DNA of 64,000 nucleotides from NCBI GenBank assembly GCA_036620675.1, contig JAZHEE010000014.1, one strand, 5' to 3'. Source of the stretch: Jejubacter sp036620675. Lineage in GTDB: Bacteria; Pseudomonadota; Gammaproteobacteria; Enterobacterales; Enterobacteriaceae. Numbering within the stretch: position 1 is the first letter of the stretch; each line of letters starts with the position of its first letter. The notes beneath the pieces were generated by a model that worked only from the letters and a program-made list of their open reading frames with translations, was not told where the DNA came from and ran no database searches. The translations under genes were made by a program, and so were the position numbers. Shown piece by piece: positions 8,727-15,663 of this stretch.

Positions 8727-9830
8727 TTAGCGTCGGCTAATCTGATCGAAGATACCGCCGCTGGCAAAGTGAGTCTTCTGGGCTTCAGCCCAGCCGCCCG
8801 CCAGTTCATCCACGGTATAGAGCTTCAGTTTCGGGAATTGCGTCGCGTATTTCTTCGCCACTTCCTCATCCCGCGGCCGGTAGAAGTTTTGCGCCGCAAT
8901 CTCCTGCCCCTGGGGTGAATAGAGATACTTCAGATACGCTTCCGCCACCGGTCGGGTCTCTTTCTTATCGACCACCCGATCCACTACCGAAACGGAAGGC
9001 TCAGCCAGAATGGATTCGCCTGGGGTGACAATCTCAAACTTTCCCTTACCCAGTTTTTTGGTGGCCAGCAGCGCTTCGTTTTCCCATGCGATTAATACAT
9101 CGCCAATGCCCCGCTCCACAAAAGTGTTGGTGGCACCGCGAGCGCCGGAATCAAGCACCTCCACATTCTTGTACAACGCTTTCACGAACTCCTGCGCCTT
9201 CGCTTTATCGTTGTTATTGTGGTGCAGCGCATAGCCCCAGGCGGCCAGATAGTTCCAGCGCGCACCGCCGGAGCTCTTCGGATTCGGGGTGATCACAGAA
9301 ACACCGGGCTTAATCAGATCGTTCCAGTCGTGGATCTGTTTCGGGTTACCTTTACGCACCAGGAACACAATAGTCGAGGTATAGGGCGCCGAGTTATTCG
9401 GCAGGCGCTTCATCCAGGCCTTATCGATCCGCCCGCGCCGGGCAATCGCATCGACGTCGTAAGCCAATGCCAGCGTCACCACATCAGCCTCAATGCCGTT
9501 GATTACCGAAGTCGCCTGCTTACCGGATCCACCATGGGACTGGCGAATCACCACGTTATCTCCCGTTTCCTGTTTCCAGTGAGCCGCGAAAGCTTTGTTA
9601 TAGGCTTCATACAGTTCGCGGGTGGGATCGTAAGAGACATTCAGCAACTGGACATCCTTCGCCAGCGCGCCCGTTGATGCCAGTAACAGCGTGAGTCCGA
9701 CACCCCATTTATGCCCGTTGCCGGAAGGCGGCAAGCGAGTGAGTCCCCGGGAGCATAGCCGTACTATGTGACCGGGGTGAATGAATGTAGCCAACGCACC
9801 TGCCGCCTGAAGTATAAAGGGGATATTCAT
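8727..9830 (-). CDS. sbp: Periplasmic sulfate-binding protein Sbp with inserted N-terminal repeat
   Basis: Binds sulfate in the periplasm and delivers it to the CysUWA ABC importer. The mature part (from KDVQLLNVSYDPTREL) is complete and matches E. coli Sbp, including the QSHGGSGKQ anion-binding region. The N-terminus is unusual. The normal signal peptide starts with Met-Asn-Lys-Trp-Gly; here 38 extra codons (9713-9826) from a palindromic repeat separate Met-Asn from Lys-Trp-Gly. The insertion is 114 bases, so the frame stays open and the protein has 367 residues instead of 329. The native start and Shine-Dalgarno are upstream of the insertion, so translation would add about 38 residues before the signal peptide. 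Export may be weakened. Confidence 0.93.
   Translation of the reverse strand: MNIPFILQAAGALATFIHPGHIVRLCSRGLTRLPPSGNGHKWGVGLTLLLASTGALAKDVQLLNVSYDPTRELYEAYNKAFAAHWKQETGDNVVIRQSHGGSGKQATSVINGIEADVVTLALAYDVDAIARRGRIDKAWMKRLPNNSAPYTSTIVFLVRKGNPKQIHDWNDLIKPGVSVITPNPKSSGGARWNYLAAWGYALHHNNNDKAKAQEFVKALYKNVEVLDSGARGATNTFVERGIGDVLIAWENEALLATKKLGKGKFEIVTPGESILAEPSVSVVDRVVDKKETRPVAEAYLKYLYSPQGQEIAAQNFYRPRDEEVAKKYATQFPKLKLYTVDELAGGWAEAQKTHFASGGIFDQISRR
9713..9826 (-). repeat. Palindromic enterobacterial intergenic repeat inserted in sbp
   Basis: About 114 bases with imperfect terminal inverted repeats (TATGCCC at one edge, GGGATAT at the other) and an inner CCCGG...CCGGG palindrome. It shares long identical blocks with the element at 20925-21130, for example GCAGGTGCGTTGGCTACATT and CCGGTCACATAGTACGGCTA. 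A TAT triplet flanks it on both sides, a possible target duplication. It looks like a non-coding MITE-like repeat of enterobacterial genomes; here it has landed inside a coding sequence, three codons from its start. Confidence 0.8.
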
Positions 9831-9944
9831 TATTCGCTCTCATCGTCGTTATTCGGGGCATAACCGAAGCCTGCCAGAAAGCGATTGATTGATTAAAGAA
9901 TAAAAAAAGATTGGCTATAACTTTGAAGCATAAAAATCGTCAGT

Positions 9945-9968
9945 AAAAAGGCCGCTATCATAGCGGCC
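9945..9968 (-). terminator. Intrinsic terminator of pfkA
   Basis: Minus-strand GGCCGCTA / TAGCGGCC stem with a 3-base loop followed by a T-run (AAAAA on the plus strand), 24 bases after the pfkA stop. Confidence 0.9.
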
Positions 9969-9992
9969 TCTCGCAATACTCTGCCAAACGGC

Positions 9993-10955
9993 TCAGTACA
10001 GCTTTTTAGCGCAGTCCATCCAGTCACTTTTGAATGGACGCTTCATGTTCTCGATAGCGTCGATAATATCATGGTGCACCAGTTTCTCATTCTGGATGCC
10101 GACACAGCGACCGCCGAACCCCTGCAGTAACAGTTCAATCGAGTAAGCGCCCATACGCGAGGCCAGAATACGGTCGTAAGGGCACGGAGAACCGCCGCGC
10201 TGAATGTGACCCAGAACGGTGGCACGGGTTTCACGCTTCGTTTCGTCCTCAATGTACTTCGCCAGCTCATCAACATCGCAGATGTGTTCAGTAATCGCCA
10301 CGATGGCGTGTTTTTTGCCTTTGGCGATACCGGCTTTGATTTCCGCGACCAGATCTTCACGCTTAAATTCCACTTCCGGAACCACGATGAATTCGCAGCC
10401 ACCGGCAATCGCCGCCGCCAGGGTCAGATCGCCGCAATAACGGCCCATCACTTCGACTATCGAGATACGCTGGTGGGAAGAGGACGTATCACGCAGGCGG
10501 TCAATCGCTTCAACGACGGTGCCCAGCGCGGTAAAGAAACCGATGGTGTAGTCAGTACCTTTAATATCATTGTCGATGGTGCCCGGCAGACCGATGCAGG
10601 GGAACCCCATTTCGGTCAGGCGCTTAGCCCCCATGTAGGAACCGTCGCCCCCAATCACCACCAGCGCATCCAGGCCGCGTTTTTTCATGTTCTCGATAGC
10701 GACGTTGCGAATGTGCTCTTCGCGGAATTCAGGGAAGCGAGCGGACCCCAGGAAAGTACCGCCGCGGTTAATCATGTCAGAAACGCTGTAACGATCCAGG
10801 CTGATCATCCGGTCTTCGTACAGGCCAAGATAGCCATCGTAAACGCCAAAGACTTCGAGCCCTTCCGTCAGCGCGGCACGAACCACGCCACGAATCGCAG
10901 CGTTCATGCCAGGCGCGTCACCGCCACTCGTCAATACACCGATTTTCTTAATCAT
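9993..10955 (-). CDS. pfkA: ATP-dependent 6-phosphofructokinase I
   Basis: Glycolytic enzyme phosphorylating fructose 6-phosphate to fructose 1,6-bisphosphate; a cytoplasmic homotetramer, allosteric in the family (ADP activates, PEP inhibits). At 320 residues it has the E. coli length. The ATP-binding GGDAPG loop is at 11-16 and the catalytic GTIDND segment near 125-130. The start is MIKKIGVLTSGG; the open frame extends 25 codons further but without family similarity. Monocistronic, with its own terminator. Confidence 0.98.
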   Translation of the reverse strand: MIKKIGVLTSGGDAPGMNAAIRGVVRAALTEGLEVFGVYDGYLGLYEDRMISLDRYSVSDMINRGGTFLGSARFPEFREEHIRNVAIENMKKRGLDALVVIGGDGSYMGAKRLTEMGFPCIGLPGTIDNDIKGTDYTIGFFTALGTVVEAIDRLRDTSSSHQRISIVEVMGRYCGDLTLAAAIAGGCEFIVVPEVEFKREDLVAEIKAGIAKGKKHAIVAITEHICDVDELAKYIEDETKRETRATVLGHIQRGGSPCPYDRILASRMGAYSIELLLQGFGGRCVGIQNEKLVHHDIIDAIENMKRPFKSDWMDCAKKLY

Positions 10956-11128
10956 GACTACCTCTGAACTTAGAATGCTAATTAATCCCGTTGCCGGAGA
11001 CCGTACGGTGACCCCGCAATGATCAACCACGATGCTACAGATAGTATACCAGTTGCCGCTTGCTGAATTGATTCAGGTCAGGCCATATGGCGGTAATTTA
11101 TACGAAAAAACGCCTTTATAAACCTTTT

Positions 11129-12022
11129 TTAGTCCTTTCGTTGCGGTTCTGGTACTACCGAGCAGGGATCCTGATGAATGATCACGTCAGATCCCGGAAA
11201 ACGCTGCAAAATTGCCAGCTCTACGCGATCGGCAAGCCGATGCGCCTCTACAAGCGGCAAACGGTCATCCATTTCCAGATGGAGCTGAATAAAGCGGGTC
11301 GGCCCTGACTGCCGCGTTCGGAAATCATGTGCGCCACGAATACCCGGACAGCCGTGGACAATCTCTTCGATCGCCTGAAGCTCCTCTTCCGGCAGCGCAC
11401 GATCGAGCAGTGACTGTACCGCTTCATAACCCATGCGCAGGGCGCTATACAAAATATAGATGCCAATTCCCAGAGCAAACAGGGAATCTGCCCGATGCCA
11501 TCCAAACCAGGACAGGCCAAGTGCCACCAGGATGGCTCCGTTCATCATGACGTCAGACTGATAGTGAAGCATATCGGCGCGTACCGCCTGACTACCGGTA
11601 CGGCGAACCACCCAGCGCTGGAAGGTGACCAACACCAGCGTACTGACCAGCGCCACTACGGTCACGATAATACCCACCAGCGGCTGATTCATCGCTACCG
11701 GCTGCGCCAGGTGCTGAATACCGGTCAGCACCAGAAACAGCGCTGAACCACAGATAAACATGCTTTGTGCCAGCGCTGCCAGCGACTCCGCCTTCCCGTG
11801 ACCGAAAGTGTGCTCTTCGTCAGCGGGCTGAAGCGAATACCGCACCACCAGCAGATTAGTCAGCGATGCACCAATATCCACCAGGGAATCCACCAGCGCC
11901 GCCAGGATACTGACCGATCCGGTATACCACCAGGCGAAAATTTTAATCAGCAACAGCAACGACGCCATCACCGTCGCCGCTACAGCTGCCCGGCTTACCA
12001 GCCGCCCATACTGTTGATTCAT
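11129..12022 (-). CDS. fieF: Cation-efflux pump FieF (YiiP)
   Basis: Cation diffusion facilitator exporting Fe2+/Zn2+ from the cytoplasm in exchange for protons, working as a homodimer. The 297-residue protein has six membrane helices followed by a cytoplasmic metal-binding domain. The intramembrane tetrahedral site is intact: D45 and D49 (LVDSLVDIG), H153 and D157 (HYQSDVMMN). In E. coli fieF directly follows cpxP; here a prophage remnant of about 4.5 kb separates them. Confidence 0.95.
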   Translation of the reverse strand: MNQQYGRLVSRAAVAATVMASLLLLIKIFAWWYTGSVSILAALVDSLVDIGASLTNLLVVRYSLQPADEEHTFGHGKAESLAALAQSMFICGSALFLVLTGIQHLAQPVAMNQPLVGIIVTVVALVSTLVLVTFQRWVVRRTGSQAVRADMLHYQSDVMMNGAILVALGLSWFGWHRADSLFALGIGIYILYSALRMGYEAVQSLLDRALPEEELQAIEEIVHGCPGIRGAHDFRTRQSGPTRFIQLHLEMDDRLPLVEAHRLADRVELAILQRFPGSDVIIHQDPCSVVPEPQRKD

Positions 12023-12133
12023 AACCCTTCCTCTGCGTAATCGCGGCTAGTATAGCGAACAGGTTCGCGGCAGGGAGTGAAAATTTCATTTACAGGGCAG
12101 CGGCGACCACATAGCACCGCACTGACTCGTCGG

Positions 12134-12451
12134 TTAGGGCGCAATTTCCAGCGCGCCAGCGACATCACCAGCATCAAGACGCCACAGCATGACGGTCATT
12201 ACAATGTCATCCTGCGCACCACGGCCATCAACAAGCACACCGGCGACCCACGGCGCATAGAACGGCAGTAGCTCGCGCTTTTTCGCGGCTTTCAGTTCGT
12301 TTGAACGGATGTTTTTTAACGTGCGGCAGTCTTCAGCCAGCTTTACCAGCATCTGCTCGTAGGCGGTTGCATGGCGCAGCGGGGCTTGTTCCCGCTGCGC
12401 AACTTGAGAGGCCGAGACCCGCATCATGTGACGCTGTGCGGGGCTCGTCAT
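12134..12451 (-). pseudogene. Terminase small subunit (P2 gpM) N-terminal fragment
   Basis: Encodes about the first 105 residues of the P2 gpM endonuclease subunit (MTSPAQRHMMRVSASQ... through GDVAGALEIA) and then stops. P2 gpM is about 247 residues, so more than half is missing at the prophage's left end. The start follows the N fragment with the normal spacing of the N-M pair. Cannot supply packaging function. Confidence 0.82.
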
Positions 12452-12455
12452 GGGC

Positions 12456-12765
12456 TTACTCTCCGCCTTCCGGTACTTCTGGTTCGGTGAAATCACCCTA
12501 GGTGATGTTTTCCAGCAGGCACCTGGCGGCATATGCTTCGACCACATAGTCGATGTTCATCGACTCATCGTTTTCCACGCGGTCTTTTTTCGGGTTCTCA
12601 TCAATGCTGCGGCGGTGGCTCTCATCCATGAAGTAGACAGAGAAGTTTTCCAGCGTGGTGACTAACACCGCATTCGCCAGGAAGTACGGCACGCGCACGG
12701 CTGGCAGGTTACCGATGCTCTTCTGGCTGATGATGATAAGCGCAACGTACTCGCGAGCACCTACA
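12456..12765 (-). pseudogene. Major capsid protein (P2 gpN) C-terminal fragment
   Basis: Only the C-terminal about 100 residues of a P2-type capsid protein remain (IGNLPAVRVPYF ... ESMNIDYVVEAYAARC). The N-terminal two thirds are gone: similarity ends near 12765, where Q sequence of the opposite strand begins. In addition an in-frame TAG (about 12498-12500) interrupts the fragment 13 codons before the expected stop at 12456, since the downstream residues GDFTEPEVPEGGE continue the family C-terminus. Confidence 0.8.
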
Positions 12766-13527
12766 TTCCGCACCCGCTGCTGTCACGGCAGGATTTCAGC
12801 CGCTTTGCGCTCGACTATCTGGTTTTTGGTAACGCCTTGCTTGAGCAGCGCCACAGCATCACCGGCCAGTTAATCAAACTGCTGGCCTCACCAGCCAAAC
12901 ACACCCGACGTGGGGGCGATGATTCGATTTTCTGGTTTGTGGAAAACTTCACGCTGCCGCATGAGTTCGCGCCTGATACCGTGTTTCACCTGCTGGAGCC
13001 CGACATTAATCAGGGGCCTGCCCGAATATCTCAGCGCACTTAATTCCGCCTGGCTGAATGAACCCGCGACGCTGTTCCGCCGCAAGTATTATCAGAACGG
13101 CGCGCATGCGGTACATCATGTGTATGTGACCGACCCGGCGCAGAGTGCGGCCGACATCGAATCGCTGCGCGAGGCGATGCGCAACTCGAAAGGGCTCGGC
13201 AACTTTAAGAACCTGTTTTTCTACGCTCCGGGCGGAAAACCGGACGGCATAAAAATCGTGCCACCGAGCGAGGTCGCCACAAAGGATAACTTTTTCAACA
13301 TCAAGAAAGCCAGCGCCGCCGACCTGATGGACGCGCACCGCGTACCGTTCCAGCTTATGGGCGGTAAGCCCGAGAATATCGGCTCACTCGGTGACGTTGA
13401 AAAGGTGGCAAAGGTATTCGTGCGTAACGAACTGTCGCCCCTGCAAGACAGATTCAGGGAGGTAAACGACTGGCTCAGCATGGAGGTCATCAGGTTCAAA
13501 GACTACGCCCTCGACAACCCGGAATAA
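12757..13527 (+). pseudogene. Portal protein (P2 gpQ) fragment with frameshift
   Basis: C-terminal about two thirds of a P2-type portal vertex protein. The first part (TYIPHPLLSRQDFSRFALDY ... FHLLEPDINQ) is in one frame and the rest (GLPEYLSALNSAWLNE ... DNPE, stop at 13527) in another; the shift is at about 13013-13018, where a few codons seem lost. The 5' part is absent because of the deletion that removed P and O. Followed by an intrinsic terminator. Confidence 0.85.
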
Positions 13528-13536
13528 CTCCCCCTC

Positions 13537-13560
13537 AAGCCGCCAGCATGGCGGCTTTTT
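13537..13560 (+). terminator. Terminator after the Q fragment
   Basis: AAGCCGCC / GGCGGCTT stem, loop AGCAT, followed by T residues; begins 10 bases after the Q stop. Confidence 0.88.
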
Positions 13561-13907
13561 CATACCCCGTTACCATCACACCTCAGACGCGCCACGCGCG
13601 CACCACCGCGCCAGACCACCAAACGAGCCGACAACAATCACGACAGCGCCATCACGACGCGCTCAGACAATAATTTTTAATATTACGCACCACCGCTGGC
13701 GTGCAATGCTTTCCCCGTCACGCCGGCCCGCTTTATGGGTCGGTTTTAATGCAGTTGCATAACCACTCTGGAGCCGCGCCAGCTCTGGCGGCGCACGACA
13801 AGAACTGGCAACCTCGACGCATGCAAAACAATGCACCCGATGCATGCACGGCTAAAAAACGAGGAAATCGCAGAAAAATGGCGTAAAAGACCGGCCTATG
13901 CGAGCCA
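13561..13907. other. Non-coding cos-region spacer
   Basis: Between the Q terminator and the immunity gene there is no convincing gene. The first half (13561-13724, read on the minus strand) resembles the P2 cos region, ending in the cohesive-end core. The second half (13725-13907) holds no recognisable feature; a 45-codon plus-strand frame beginning near 13749 has no supporting evidence. Confidence 0.6.
13706..13724 (-). other. P2-type cos core (cohesive-end site)
   Basis: On the minus strand the 19 bases read GGCGTGACGGGGAAAGCAT, which differs at three positions from the 19-nt P2 cohesive end as I remember it (GGCGAGGCGGGGAAAGCAC). The following minus-strand sequence also keeps P2 cos-like blocks (GCGGTGGTGC, AGCGCGTCGTGA). 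The position just beyond the 3' end of Q is where cos lies in P2. With no terminase genes it is only a relic. Confidence 0.7.
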
Positions 13908-14246
13908 CTAAAAATGCGACAACTCAACGGAGTAACCGTTATCTGCCATATATTGAATCAGCCGCTCTTTCACGGCGTTCAGCCACCCCTGCACCGTCAT
14001 ATTCCACCCCTCGGGAGCAAAATCATATCGGTAACGCTCTGAAAATATCTGAACACCGTCAGGTCGCGACTCTATCTCTATTAGATTCGCCAGCAGCATT
14101 CTGAGGTTAAATTCTGGTGAAGTGGTGAGATATTCATTCAGCAAATTATCAAAATCACAATCCGCATCAAAAATATCACAATCCTGACCAAAGTAGACCA
14201 CGACAAGATTGTCCATTTCACATGGTTTAGTTATATCTGTATCCAC
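13908..14246 (-). CDS. CdiI-like immunity protein
   Basis: Acidic 112-residue cytoplasmic protein lying 10 bases downstream of the toxin gene in the same orientation. Its pattern (YFGQDCDIF at 18-26, then regularly spaced leucines, and a C-terminal GWLNAVKERL helix) resembles the CdiI_2-type immunity family often found after polymorphic toxins. Predicted to bind and neutralise the preceding RNase A-like toxin. The assignment rests on family resemblance and context; no direct evidence of binding is visible. Confidence 0.68.
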   Translation of the reverse strand: MDTDITKPCEMDNLVVVYFGQDCDIFDADCDFDNLLNEYLTTSPEFNLRMLLANLIEIESRPDGVQIFSERYRYDFAPEGWNMTVQGWLNAVKERLIQYMADNGYSVELSHF

Positions 14247-14256
14247 GCCCCCTCCC

Positions 14257-15069
14257 CTATGGCATCGGAAATGCCGTCACAATGTAATAAAGCTTACCAC
14301 TATATGTTGTTGGCCTGATAACCAGTCGCACTGAATAAGCCTTTTGTACTGAATCGCCCCCTTTTTCAATATAATAACCCACAGGCACACTAAATCTATG
14401 CGTATAAACTAATGTAGTGCGCGCATGAGAGTATTTTAGCGCCGATTTAATCTGATTTTTTTTAACGGAAAATACTTCTGAAACGACCAGCTCAGCTTGT
14501 CTAAGATTAAAAAAAGAGCCAGATACTTTAATTCGCGGCTCCATAAAGCGGGCTTTCAATTGTTCCGGCGTTCGCCCCACATGCCGTGCGATCGTGTGCC
14601 CCAACCTACCGCCTTCATGATCCAGCAAGCGAATTCGCCCCGAGTAGACCGCACCAACCCGCGCAGCTCCGGCAGCTCCCGCAAACGCAAACGGCACTGC
14701 GATATCAACTGTCACGCCTACCTTATAGGCCGTGTCGGCACTCGCACCAAGCTCTCCTGCTGCCATTTCCGCAAGCTGTGCAGTAGCGGTAGACGCCTGT
14801 CGCCCGGTAATAACCTGTTTAAACGCCGTCGTAATGGTATCAAGGCTATGAGACCCAACAACCACGCACCCGGCCTTAGATAACATCGTTGGTTCAGGAA
14901 CCACGCACAGAACGCCCGCCCCGAACGTTTCAACGACGCCGCTAATCACGCCAAACCCACCCCATATCCGGTTACTCATTACCTCACCTTCGCTGACAGT
15001 CTTACCTCGCAAAATAGCTGCCATCTGAACGGGTGATATCGTGATGGTAAGTCCTTCTTCGTTATGCAT
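14257..15069 (-). CDS. Polymorphic toxin with CdiA-CT RNase A-like domain
   Basis: 270-residue protein. Residues about 31-145 are Gly/Ala-rich and hydrophobic with two membrane-like segments (35-58 and 118-143), possibly for translocation. Residues about 148-270 resemble the bacterial RNase A domain first described in the Yersinia kristensenii CdiA toxin: GHTIARHVG at 157-165 and a C-terminal YYIVTAFP at 261-268. Aligning to the Yersinia active site as I recall it (His175, Arg186, Thr276, Tyr278), H163 and R174 keep the 11-residue spacing and T265 the threonine, but the tyrosine position is F267. A strong Shine-Dalgarno (AAGGAG) supports the start. It lies in the P2 cargo site beside cos with its immunity gene immediately downstream. 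No TPS or Rhs delivery scaffold is fused. Confidence 0.75.
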   Translation of the reverse strand: MHNEEGLTITISPVQMAAILRGKTVSEGEVMSNRIWGGFGVISGVVETFGAGVLCVVPEPTMLSKAGCVVVGSHSLDTITTAFKQVITGRQASTATAQLAEMAAGELGASADTAYKVGVTVDIAVPFAFAGAAGAARVGAVYSGRIRLLDHEGGRLGHTIARHVGRTPEQLKARFMEPRIKVSGSFFNLRQAELVVSEVFSVKKNQIKSALKYSHARTTLVYTHRFSVPVGYYIEKGGDSVQKAYSVRLVIRPTTYSGKLYYIVTAFPMP

Positions 15070-15176
15070 AAAATCTCCTTTTTCTCGCTCGGAGATTAAT
15101 ACCAGGATTATTGCTTGTCACGGACAGGGTCAATAATCACTCACCAGGTTAACGCCTCGCCGGGCTCATTATTCAA

Positions 15177-15216
15177 CCCCGCCAGCACTGAAAGTAAGTT
15201 TCATTACTGTCGGGGT
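15177..15216 (-). terminator. Possible terminator hairpin after the small prophage genes
   Basis: Long interrupted inverted repeat: outer CCCCG / CGGGG, middle CAG / CTG and inner TGAAA / TTTCA arms. It lies 6 bases downstream of the 81-residue gene on the minus strand. No clear T-run, so efficiency is uncertain. Confidence 0.4.
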
Positions 15217-15221
15217 TCCGA

Positions 15222-15467
15222 TTATCGACAACGCGGCGGCGACTGATATGGCGATATTTTCGGGCCTCTCGCTGGAAAGAATAGCCCACAACAAAGCTCA
15301 GACACCCAGCCCGCATTATCCCTGACAATTTCAGCGCATCCGCCCCGGTCGTCGCCAGTCATATTCTCGTTAATCATAATTTGCTGCAACCAATGAATAA
15401 TTGCCATCATTTTCAGGTTATTCGATGGATATCGCGGCAGTAATGGCGGCATTTTATGGTGTATCAT
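15222..15467 (-). CDS. Small prophage protein, unknown function
   Basis: 81-residue protein without recognised domain; basic, Pro-rich ends around a helical middle (MMAIIHWLQQIMINENM). Its ATG overlaps the stop of the upstream 65-residue gene in an ATGA arrangement, which suggests translational coupling and supports this start over an in-frame ATG further upstream (15500). Its location between integrase and toxin is where early P2 genes would lie, but I see no similarity to C, cox, B or A. Confidence 0.45.
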   Translation of the reverse strand: MIHHKMPPLLPRYPSNNLKMMAIIHWLQQIMINENMTGDDRGGCAEIVRDNAGWVSELCCGLFFPARGPKISPYQSPPRCR

Positions 15468-15661
15468 TTTTCTGTTTCCTCCCCGAACGCCCGCACACAA
15501 ATAAAATTTGCATCACGTGAAAATTTATCGACCTTTCTTAACCATGCTTTCCCCGCCTCCTGACATGTGTACTTACCGCCTATTTCCGCCGTAGATATCG
15601 CCGTGCCAGTCGTCAAAACCAGCGTTATTATCAGAATAAAACCATTCATCTTAAAGCTCAT
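15464..15661 (-). CDS. Small exported protein, unknown function
   Basis: 65 residues. An N-terminal hydrophobic stretch (about 7-24) ending in small residues looks like a signal peptide or membrane anchor; the remaining about 40 residues contain two cysteines, possibly a periplasmic disulfide. Not recognised. Coupled by ATGA overlap to the 81-residue gene. The 5' end is only two bases from the ATG of the divergent integrase frame, so normal promoters do not fit between them; an in-frame ATG at 15649 is an alternative start. Confidence 0.5.
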   Translation of the reverse strand: MSFKMNGFILIITLVLTTGTAISTAEIGGKYTCQEAGKAWLRKVDKFSRDANFICVRAFGEETEK

Positions 15662-15663
15662 TT

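Noticed and set aside
13701..13886. A 61-codon plus-strand frame covering the cos core
   Set aside because: Overlaps the cos site; no Shine-Dalgarno and no similarity that I recognise.
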